This document shows positions 24,068 through 35,000 of a DNA stretch of 64,000 bases, piece by piece; within the stretch, counting starts at the first letter, position 1, and every line of letters begins with the position of its first letter. The stretch comes from Bryopsis sp. KO-2023 (Eukaryota > Chlorophyta > Ulvophyceae > Bryopsidales > Bryopsidaceae): contig BSYQ01000001.1 of NCBI GenBank assembly GCA_030272585.1, positions 6,448,001-6,512,000 of the forward strand, in the 5' to 3' direction. The translations under genes were made by a program, and so were the position numbers. Below the pieces are notes generated by a model. It saw only the letters and a program-made list of their open reading frames with translations. It was not told the origin of the DNA and searched no databases.

Positions 24068-24837
24068 CATTTGAATTTTGAAAGTTGCCTATAGATTTTG
24101 GGCAAGCCAATATTTTTTTTGTTTATTTGGAGGGGGATTTGTGAAGGGGGTGGATGGTCCATCCAGAAATTATGCTTCTGCTGCAGGCAGGGCTCACTTT
24201 TGAGGGTATTTCTTTGACCGGTGTAACATCGGCGAGGTGTGGACAAGGGTCTTCTTTTTCAAAGGAAAGTTTAAAACGTACTTCGTTTCAAAGTCAGAGA
24301 GGGATGCCCCACAGTCGGAGCTCCGCTGCAAGTTTTTCCACAAGCAGGAAGATTTCCAGGGCCAAACATCATCGGTGTTTTCTTTGATGTGCCTGCGCGA
24401 CCATTACTCGGTCCTTTTGTGGAAATGCGTCTCTTTACGAAGCTCTGAAAAATTGCAGACGGCACAGAGATCCTAAGCAGATTTCGCTTTGCTGCTTTTG
24501 AACCCTTGGGGATAATTTCTCTTCGAGAAGTGATTCTGTTGCCTTGGATGAAGATGCAGGAGCAGGAGCAGGAGCACTTGCTACAGCAAATCGACAATGT
24601 TGCAGTTTGCAAACCAAGGCCGATCGCTTTTGCACAATCCGCTCCGTGAATCCTCAGTTATCTACACACACAACTAAGTTCATCCAAGCTGCACCCAACC
24701 ACAAATCAGAGGCTGTTCAGATCACTCAACGGTGTTTTGCCTGGCGGCATCTTCGCATGCAACTTCAGTTTGTTTGTTTGGTGTTTTCCGCTGGCTGATT
24801 GCACTCGGCATTTTCGTAATAGATTCGTGCAAATGTC
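24068..24837. other. Intergenic, no supported gene
   Basis: Spacer between two + strand genes. Short open frames on both strands carry no recognisable motif. A (GCAGGA)n-like purine stretch lies at about 24556. Confidence 0.5.
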
Positions 24838-27643
24838 ATGTTTGATACAGAAAGGTACGACCCCAAGGAAAATCTCGCTGTGTCGGAAACACCCCTGCAG
24901 ACCCAAGCACTCGCAGCGCACATGACCGCACAGAGCACGCGCGACGATTTCGACATGAAGCAAAAGCATCCTTCGTGCAGTACTTATGGCATCGACCAGA
25001 AGCTGGAGTCTGCTCTCGGTGCGTTCGACTTTGCGTTCGTCGTGACAGACCCGTCCCAACGCGACAACCCGATTCGTTTCGCCAGCGAGGCGTTCTACGA
25101 CCTCACGGGGTACTCGCCTAATGAAGTGCTCAACAGGAACTGCCGCTTTTTGCAAGGGCCCGAAACCGAGCGTAGAAAGGTGGGGATGGAGTCGTGTGGT
25201 TTTTCTCTCTCCAGTGCTGAGTCCCCTCAGCCGAGGTACGAAAAAAAAAAAAAGAAAAAGAAGCTTTGGAAAACTGTGAGACAGTCCTATTTTTGAATGA
25301 TGTAGGTCATGGAGGTGAGAGATGCTATTCGAGAGGATCGAGCCTGCAAGGTGTGTTGCCCATTTTGAGCAAATTTCTTGCTTTTTTGTCTGTGGATGAA
25401 AATTGTCACATGAAATGTGACATCTCAGTGTGGCAAGTCATCAGTCACCACCATTCTTTTCCTTTCTATTTTTCTTTTTTTTCTTTTCGTTTCAGGGACT
25501 GCAAAAATCTTTTTTTTTTCCAAAAGGAGGATCACCTTTTTGTTCAGTTAAAAAAGCCTTTTCACCATGTTTTTCGTCAGTAAATTCTCCGATCATCTGT
25601 TGGGTTTTTTTTTGTTTTGGCTTGTTCCGCTTTCACTTGTTATGGTTTTGATCCAGGTGTGAGAAAAAAAAACAGAAAAAAAAATCCAATCAGAAAAGAA
25701 AAAAAAAACCCAAACAATCCAGATGTTGCCGAACGTATGTCGGTATTGGTATTGCCCTCCTCTGTTTCTACGAAACAAACTCTGTTTTTTTTTAATGATC
25801 AACTGAAGCATTTTTTTTGCCCCCTCTCTCTCTCCCTCTTTTTTATAGGTTTGCCTTCTCAACTACAAGAAATCGGGGGAGAAGTTTTGGAATCAGCTCT
25901 ATCTGGAACCCATTTTGGACGAAAACAATTCGTCGAGGTGTTACGTCGGGGTGCTGGTAGATGTAACTGAAAGCCTGCAGAAAGCCATAGCATCGAAAGG
26001 TGTTTCCATCGAGGATGGTGGGTTTCCGTCTTCGTTATTTTTTTTTCAAATTCTTGTTTTTTTTGGCTGTTTTGCTCAGCATTGGCTGGCATTTTGTGAC
26101 AGAAATTTGAAATCGATGGGAAAATTATCGTAGCAAGAATAGTTTTTTTCCTTTTTTTTTGGAGGATAAATCTGTTGATTTCTTTTCAAGATGCTGTGCG
26201 TATGCCGTGAAACAGACGTATCCATAGTCACGTTTTGTTTGGAAGGTCGAATTCTGATTTAATTGTTTCATTTTAACGCAATACCTTTTAAGACCCATGT
26301 TACCATTCCATGCATCATAAAGAATTGATGGTGTCTGTTTTGTTGCAATTCCCAGCTGAAGTGACTGATGAAATTCTTGCCATCGCTCAGTCGGAAGAAA
26401 AGTCAATGTCAGACATATGCCACATGCTTCTGGAAGGTCAGTCTCTGTCATGCATGGATCCTTGCCCAAGGGAAATTATGACTAATATGATTCTTTCATT
26501 TCCTCATCAGAATGGTGTGCAGTTGTAACACCACAAAATGAAAATTGAACACTCCCTCACGACGTTGTTTTGAACAGCAGATGTCTTATGCGCAACAATC
26601 AGTATGAAAAAAGTGTGAAACATGCCATGCATTTTTCCGATCGGCTCTCTTGAGCAGATTTTGATGCTGGATGCATGAATGCAAGTGCATGTGTTTTGAT
26701 TCATTCCAGAAATTGCATGTTCAGACCTCCAGATCAAAGATTCGACATGCTTCAGTAAATTGCCTCCATCTCTCATGGCATCGCTGACTGCCATTCAGCA
26801 GTCCTTCGTCTTGGTAGATGCACAACAGCCCGACATGCCAATCGTGCATGCTGGGGACACTTTTATCAAAATGACAGGGTATCCAAGGTAAATGGCAAAT
26901 CAAGAAACAATATCTCCACTGCAACTTGCACCTTCGTATTCATTTTGAACATCCCCACCCCTTCTGCTTTGTTGCGAATTCTTTTCAGCACATAGCCCGA
27001 GGTTTTATGGAGCTTTTTTGGGGGGAGGGAGGGATTCCATCTCAGCAACAACATATGGGGGTTTTCGAACTTCAAGTTGTGATCGCCACTCCAAAGGTTT
27101 GGTTTTCATATCGGCCAGATGTTGAGGGGTCCTATCATTCAAATCTTGAGTTTCATAATATGTGGCTTAATCAGGGATCAAGTGATTGGGCAGAATTGTC
27201 GTTTCTTGCAAGGCCACGACACCGATCCAAAAGAGATCGCCAAGATACGGTCGGCCATCTCTTCCCACCCGCCCTGCTCCGTCACCACCACCATTTTGAA
27301 CTATCGTTTTGACGGCACTCCGTTTTGGAATGCCCTGCACATCTCGCCCATCAGGGGTGCCGATGGCAATGTCGCTTTTTTCGTGGGAGTCCAATTGGAC
27401 GTGACGCGAATTCCCAAAGCCGATGAAGGAGGGGCAGCGGAGCCTGTGGCGAAACAGGATGGGGCCATGCCAGAATGCAGCTTACGGGGAAGCCGAATGC
27501 CACTGAAACACAAGCTTGCTCATTCTGGGACGGTGGGGAGTGTCAAGATTGCTGTGAGGTCGCTCACTGGTGGGGAAAGAGGCCTAAGGAGAGATCGCAA
27601 CAGCTGCGAGCTCCCCCGCAGAGGGAGTGTGGATTACAGTTGA
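24838..27643 (+). CDS. PLP: PAS/LOV protein with two LOV domains (blue-light receptor)
   Basis: Six exons (24838-25179, 25306-25350, 25849-25999, 26356-26436, 26710-26887, 27175-27643) join in phase and give 421 residues, close to plant PAS/LOV proteins (~400). LOV1 spans about residues 57-170 and LOV2 about 215-340. Both contain the flavin-adduct motif NCRFLQG and the flavin-contacting Asn pair (NYKK..FWN and NYRF..FWN). After the central strand, LOV2 has the canonical GVQLD, but LOV1 reads GVLVD, so the signalling Gln is replaced by Leu. There is no kinase, F-box or bZIP domain, so this is not a phototropin, ZTL or aureochrome. The C-terminal ~80 residues are basic and Ser/Arg-rich. Plant homologues interact with VTC2/VTC2-like GDP-L-galactose phosphorylase; whether that holds here is unknown. 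Confidence 0.92.
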
Positions 27644-29015
27644 AGGGGGGGGAATGGTGAAAGTGGGGGTCGATATTGTCCCCCGAAAAATAGGAAAGCA
27701 GTGCTGTCAAAGTTTAGAATGAGAAGATCATTGTATTCTCGGCAAGACACAAAAAAAAATCCCCAAAAAACAAAATGACTCCGTTTTTTTTTCAATTTGA
27801 ATGCCTGGGATATGGAGAGAAGACTTCTCTTTGAGTTTTGTGTGAGTGTGAAAATTCTGACACTTTTTTTTTTTCGTTTTTTTTTTTCGAGCGATGGAAA
27901 GAAAAAAATGCACAAGGAATTTTGGGAGAAAGAAAAAAAACACCACCACCAAAGCAAAGACAGCGTTTTGCCATGCTGCCGGGACCTTGTCTGTGCTCAC
28001 AGCATTTTTCAGTTATGGGTTGATTGGGGATTCTTGAGTGAGCGAGAAACAAGGTCTTCAGGCTGTGGATTCTCCAGTTCATTTTTTTTCGGGGGGGGGG
28101 GGCAGGGAATTTGGGGTCAGCAGAACATGGGATTTTTTTAATTGAGTGAGAGTGAGCGTACACAACGGGAAGTGGTGAGTGCATGGTGGTGCTGTTGTAT
28201 TTTTGATATTTCTGAGCGTGAACCGATGTGGCACAACAAGAGAGAGAGCATAGGTGGTATGCTGGTGGTGTATGATAGGAATCGGGAGTCGATCATTGAT
28301 TTTTTTCTCGTGTAAATGACAAAATTCCAGCTTTTTTTTTTTCCTGAGCTTTGGTGTGCCCGCCTGGGTTCATGCAAAGTGAAATCATACTAGACAAGGG
28401 AAAGGGAATAGATGGCCCCACCCCACCAACACCATTTGTTTGTGTCCCCCTTTCCATCACAACTCCGTATGATGTCTTTTTTCGTTCCGAGCAGTAGTGC
28501 TTTCAACGATGTGGTTCAAACCCACAAACAAAGAACCAACAGAAAAACAATCGCCATCCTATTCCTATTATGATAAAATCGCTCCCCTGCAGAATAGTGT
28601 GCCACGATCCAACACCTCACTCCCACAACCCACATCCCCACTCCTTGACTTCACTTCTGCGCACGTGCACGTGCACGTGCACGTGTTCTCTACGTTCTGC
28701 CCACGTGCACGTGCACGTGTTCTCTACGTTCTGCCCACGTGCACATTTTCTCCACCAAAGAATATATGTCAACCTTGATTAAATGTTACACCCCCAACGG
28801 ATGTTAACCGTCGCCAAACTGGACTTCTGGGAAGCTCACCCTCCCCCCACCCTTTTTGCAAACTGTTCAGCGAAATCGGAACCCTGGATTCTCCATTTTC
28901 GCAGCTTTAAGAGGACACGTCGTTCCCTGGTGGTCCCTAATCTGGCGTTTTTCCAGCCTATGTTTCGATCTCATGGACTTGACAAGAAAAGCAGTCGTTC
29001 CAAACGTTGCTGACG
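27644..29015. other. Intergenic, upstream region of the giant channel gene
   Basis: Contains poly-T and poly-G tracts (for example 12 G at about 28092), no supported gene, and the ordered CACGTG array listed separately. Confidence 0.5.
28662..28741. promoter_or_regulatory. Array of eight palindromic CACGTG G-box hexamers
   Basis: The order is (CACGTG)x4 at 28662-28685, a 16-bp spacer TTCTCTACGTTCTGCC, (CACGTG)x3 at 28702-28719, the identical spacer, then one CACGTG at 28736-28741. CACGTG is the G-box bound by plant bZIP and bHLH factors, and each spacer adds another ACGT core. The array ends about 275 bp before the proposed start codon of the channel gene. It could equally be a simple repeat with Z-DNA potential. 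Confidence 0.6.
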
Positions 29016-32000
29016 ATGGTGGCGGCGATGGAAATCTACCCCACTCCCTCAGTCGCAGAGAGGTATGAAATGTGTGTTTGGGGGAGTGCGATTGCTTTAG
29101 TTTCCGAGTGAAAGAGGATCACCCATGCAACCCAAAGCTTGCCGTGTCCGTTGAAGATACTTGAGAAGTCGAAGCTGGTTGCGAAAGCTACATCGTCCAT
29201 CGTTGAAAAGGAAAAGAGGCTCCAGGAAGTAAAAGCAAAGTTACAAGCGCTAACCAGCCATGAGAAATTACCATCCCAAGATCGTGAGGGGCACAAAACT
29301 TATTTCCCTCCCCGACCGGCTACAATCGAGGAGGAAACAGAAAGCACTGCTTGCTGGTCGGGTTCTCGGACGATCAGTCTCGAGGCAGAATCTTTGGTTG
29401 CACCTGAAAGCAATGCTGAGGAGTCCCCAAGGGAAGAAACATGCTCTGTGGTCAATATGGAAGAGGTGTCCCCAAACACGGAAGCGCACAACGAGAGATG
29501 GGGCTGGGCTAGCTCGTCCAGCAGTGGGAGCAAAACGAGAAGCGTCTCCAATGCTTCTTCCGCCATCTTTGAAGCCGTGGTGAGCAAAAAAATTCTCAAC
29601 GTTCAATTCTGCTGAACATTTTCAACCAGAGGTATAGAGAGAACCAAGTTTCTGGTGTGAATGGCTTGCAGAAAAGCTTCAAGAAAAAAATTCCTGAGGC
29701 GATCGCTATTGCGGATTTGGCTGCTTTTCAACACAAAAAGCGACCTTCGCAAACGAAAGCCACTGGAAGCAAGTGGGGACTAGGCAGAGTCTATGCTTTG
29801 ACTATGTGGCCAGCAAAGAATATCACACAGACAGCCTTTAGCATCACCAAAAAAAACAGAAAGGTATTCCTCGTTCGGGTTCTTTTGTTGAATGTATCGA
29901 GTCAGTACACAAAAAAAAGACTTCGAGAATGGAAATCTCCAAGTCCAGCCAATTCCCAGTCATGCTCAGAGGTTTGATGTTTAGGTCAGGTTCCATCTTC
30001 AAGAAGCATCGTATGAGGGAAAGAAAGGCAGCAAAACTAGTAGCCGGACTGCCTTGCTTTTGAAACACTTGCACAGGCTGGGGACTCTCTGGAACAACTT
30101 CAACCTCGCCACAGCAATCATTTGTACATGGGAATTGTTTGCTTGGCCGTTTCGGATGGCGCTAGGGCCAGACAATGAATATGAAGGAATACGCATGGTG
30201 TTCCGCGAAAACACGCTCCATTTGAGCTCAATGTACGATGTTTTGCTTGTGGTAAATATTGCCATGGACTTCGTCTTCATTCTGGATGTTCTCTTAAAAC
30301 TGGTTGGCAGCGCAGTGAAGGATCACGATGACCTGATAGATAAGGGAAAGGAGGCAAAAAGGGCACAGAAATCGAGGTCAGTTCTGTCGATTTCCCTCAT
30401 TCCCTTCTAGCTGTACCTTTGTTTGTTTCGGTACAGTTTGACACATAATCTATGCACTCATTTTCTTCGACGTTTCAGGATGAAAGGGTGGCAAAACAAA
30501 GAAGGATCTCGGGGAGGTCCTCGTGACCTCCCCACTCTTCACTACGGGCCCAGATCATGGGCTTTCCTTAAACACGAGCTCCCGCTGTATCTATTGGGGA
30601 CTATCCTTTCGTATGTGCCTTACATCGTTGAGGTTTCATATGGACTCATGCTAACCTTGCAACTCCCCAGATTGTCCAGGTAGGCATTCAGTTCGTATCG
30701 AGTTGCGAATAACTCGATTCAATTGCTACAAGTTCTTGCAATTAAGTCGGTGTCGAAATCAGCATGGACTCTTATAAAAAGCTTGGTGTTGTGTTGTCTG
30801 TCACAGAATGACCTTGCTCTTCCATTTTATTCGGGAAAAGGAGCTGGATGTGTACTTCAAAGTCAGAAAACTCGCGTTTTTCAAGTTTTGCCTGATCGTT
30901 ATTGGTGTTTCGCACTGGAATGGATGCACATTCTACTGGATGTCAAGAATTCAAGGATTTCCAGACACCCAACACTGGGACACCTGGGTGCATCAATTTG
31001 AGACTGACTCTGGAGTTCCTTTTGTCCGCGAATCTGCTTCGGCGGCGGAAAAGTATATGGTCATTATGTACCGTGGCTTAAGCTCCATATCGAATATGGC
31101 GTATGAGCCCCTTGCTCCCAGGCGCATCGAGGAGCTTCTTTTTTGCATTTTTTCTATTGTATCGCAATTGTTTCTGGAAGCCTATGTTCTCGGTGAGCAG
31201 CCTGTGTGCTTGATCTCGACTTTGAACGGTCACAGGGTAATATCGTGTTTGCTGAAATGGCTGGACTGCAGCTTGCTATTTCGGTTATGTTTTTATGTTT
31301 GAGCCATTTGCTGCACAGGTACGATTTTCCACTATCTGGTGAAAAAGGATATTGCCCTTGAAGAATATACAACGCTGATGACCAGGGTCCATGGATACTG
31401 TGCTTCTCGAAATCTTCCCAAAAGCCTCCACAACAGACTTATCAGCTACTTTGCATTCCAGAAGTCGAAGAACACGCAGGTGCAAAACGAAACCACAAAA
31501 TCAAAAGACACCAATTTCTCAACCGAGATTTCCAATCGCTAGTCATGAGCTGTGTTTTTCTTTCTTCTCCCAGGACGATAGCAAGGTGGTCAATAGATTG
31601 CCCATGTCCCTGAAGATCAAATACACTCAAAACAAGTACCGCACAGTGTTTGAGCGGAATTCGCTCCTGTTCCGTGGATGCAATGCCCAGTTCTTACACC
31701 AGATCGCCGTAAGGTTCAGGGAGGTCTATTTGATGCCTGGTGAAACCATCCTGAGGCAAAGGGAAATGCCAAGGGAACTCTGTTTCGTAAAGCAGGTGAG
31801 GAAATGGTTGGGTTGGATTGTCTGTTGTCATCCACTTCTTGTCACTCCTGGTGTTGGCTGAAATCAATCGACACTGATTGCAGGGTATCATTGAGGCGGC
31901 CAGGGATGGAGAAGTCGTCAGGAGAATCAGGCATGATAGTGAAAGCCAGACGGTTCTAGGGGAAGTTGCGTTTTTCATGGGAATAGCTCAGCCTGAAGCA

Positions 32001-35000
32001 ATGAGCGCAGTTAACAGTGGGGACGTGACGCTGGTAGTGTTCTCCAAGCTTGCGTATGAGGATCTGATGGAAAATTATCCCGAGCAACACGACATTATTC
32101 TCACCAATCTCCTTGCCCAATACGATTTCGACAAAAATGGCAACGAAATGGGTCGCAAGAAAGCCATCGACGACGAGGACGACAGTTACAAGGAGCTGCA
32201 TCAAGCGATCCAGGTGCGGCATTTCCTGAGGCTCCATCGACAGTTTCACCACCCTTACAAGCTTTGTCGTTTTCGTTCCACCTAACTGTGCTCTTTATCA
32301 AACTTGTGTTGATTCTTTGCAGGCAGCTATTCAGAAACGCAATGCTGATGCTCTTTCAACCATAACATACGCCGCCTCCAATGGTGATGTGGACACGGTG
32401 CGAAATCTTTTGGCCAGGGGAGTCCCCATCAACCAGGGAGACTATGACGACAGGACAACTCTCCACTTGGCTGCATCAGAGGGCAACTTGAGAGTGGTCG
32501 AGCTCCTGCTTCAAGAGGGCGCAGATCCAAATGTGAAAGACAGATGGGATGGCACCCCTTTGTCAGATGCAATATCCAACAAGCAGACTCCAGTCGTGGA
32601 ACTGCTTCAAAAATACGATGGTGTGCTAACGTGAGTCTAAGCACGGCACGAACTATCAGGGACCACCTTTCAAAACAGCGAATTAAAAGAAACGACAATT
32701 CACAAAAAAAGCCGAAATTTGTGTTCTTCAACAGCTTCAAACAGCCAGCATCGATGCTTTGTGGCGCAGCAGCAGTCGACGATATTTCCATGATGGAATC
32801 TTTCTTGAGCAACGGTGTGGAAGCAAACTGCTGCGACTATGACCAACGCACGGCCTTGCATCTTGCTGCCTCCGAGGGTATGCTCAGGGTCGCAGAATTC
32901 CTGACAAGAAGCGGGGCGAACGTCAATTGTGTTGACAGATGGGGGAACACTCCTCTTGTGGACGCTGTCAGAGGTGGACATGACATGCTAATCAAGCTCC
33001 TGAAAGGCAGATCTGGAGTTTTGCCACCATCGTTCGGAGGCTCCCAACTGTGTCAGAGTTGTGCAGATGGTGATATTCATTCTATTGAACTTCTTCTTGA
33101 GGCGGGGGTGGACGTAAATACTGTGGACTACGACAACAGGACTGCGCTACATGTCGCAGCCAGTGCAGGGCAGGCGAGTCCTAAACGAATTTTCTTGGCG
33201 TCAAAGGCTTTCGTTGTGTTATATGAGCTAACTTGTGCGTGTGTGTTTGTTTCCCAGTTGATATCTGTGTATTTTCTCCTCTGCAAGAACGCGAATATAA
33301 GCATCCAGGATAGATGGATGAGCACGCCCCTCCAAGACAGTTTAGAATCTGGCCATCTTAACTGCGCCCAACTCTTACTGTCATTCGGTGGACAACTGGG
33401 GGATTCTGGAACGCCGGATGCACTTGACGTTCTCAATTCCCCGAGCTCTCCTGCAATCGCAGACGTGTGGTCTCGAATTGGGGAGATCAATGGAATGGTA
33501 TGTGGCCATGATATACAATCTTTCAAACAACAAACTTGAGCAACCTGTAAAAACTTCAACATCTTAAGCAAGGCCTTTCTGACGACGGACCATACTTTCC
33601 TTGCAGATATCCGGAAGTGCCCACAAGAGATCATTGGTCTCGACCAATTTGGATGAAGTGGTTGCCTTCAACCGGACTGTCCTTTTAGGGATGGTCAATG
33701 TCATTCACGATATCAGGGAAAAGGGAACAGGCATCTTTCAGCAGTTGCGCATGATGCAAAAGAACTTGCTTTCTCTTTTCGAGTTCTTTCAATTGCTCAT
33801 GGATGAGGGTTCTGCAAATGCGAAAGGAGCAGACCAGCACTCTAGCATTCAAGGTGAGTTCGTATGCAGCCCAAAAGATTTCGATCAGTCTGGGAGAAAG
33901 CATGCTTACCCATCTTGTTCACAGGGGGAAGGGACAAGGAATGTGTCGTCGACCTGCAAGCTTTGCCTGCTCCAAGAGAACAGAAGAGGCCGACAATCGT
34001 CACCCAGCTTCATTTCCCTGGGGTCGTACCTCCCCAACCGGCAATAGGGCCATTGATTGGAATATTTGACAATTTTGATGCGATGTTGGAGGCGGAGCGC
34101 ATGGCGGAAGAATGCCAAAACAACCCAGGTGGAGAGAGGCGAATGTGGCCGTTTAGCTGTGTTGATATGCATATGTTTGCTTTTGCCTCAGCCGCAGAAA
34201 TAGTTGAACGTACCATACCTACTGGGTTCACATCACCAGGTTGTCTTCAGGCAGTTCTTTCGAAAAGAGGCTCGACGAGCATCGTGACGGAACGCTCGAC
34301 ACTCGCGGGCGTGACATTCACCGTCTTCTGTTAAAGTTTGGACCTGTTGAAGCAACACTGGGAATTCTGCAAGACATTCTTGTTAGAGCCGCGGCGCAAC
34401 CCCCCTTGGAGGCGGTCGGATCCATACTCATGAAGCTTGGAGTTCACTGTTCAGACTTGATTATTTCACGAGTGTGTCGTGACGTGAAACGCTCGCCTGA
34501 TGACCTACCCAGCGACCTTATTGGTGGCATCTCTGTGCCTGGTAATTCAAGAGAATACTTGAAGTATTCCTATTCGTCAATTTCTGCCTGCAAGAAAGCT
34601 CTTAGCGGATACTGAAGAAGAACCCCTTGTATTAGCCCTCTACAGGAAAGGAGGCTTTGTGTTCGAATATGCTTGCCTGATGACAGCCCATTGTTTGCAG
34701 GACTTCTTTCCTCCGTTGCCTTTGAAGAGGTCATTTGTACAAAACAGACCAGATCAAAAAGCCGTCACGGACTCATTTCATTGCAAGGTGCATCGGAGGC
34801 CTATCTCGCTGAGCTTCAAAGTGCAATGACAACAATGCGTGGAATGTTCAATGTTTTTGACCACACGAACGACGGGCACATCGGGGCGAAGAGTGTAGGA
34901 GCCCTGAAGTCTCATATTGGACCCCTGCTAGCAGAAATCATGCAGCATGGAATTGAAAGGTGATCCAACTGCGTTTACATTCCTTTGACGGATACAAAGT

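Noticed and set aside
28662-28741. CRISPR-like repeat-spacer pattern
   Set aside because: Repeat units are 6 bp and the spacers are identical to each other; it is a G-box tandem array in eukaryotic DNA.
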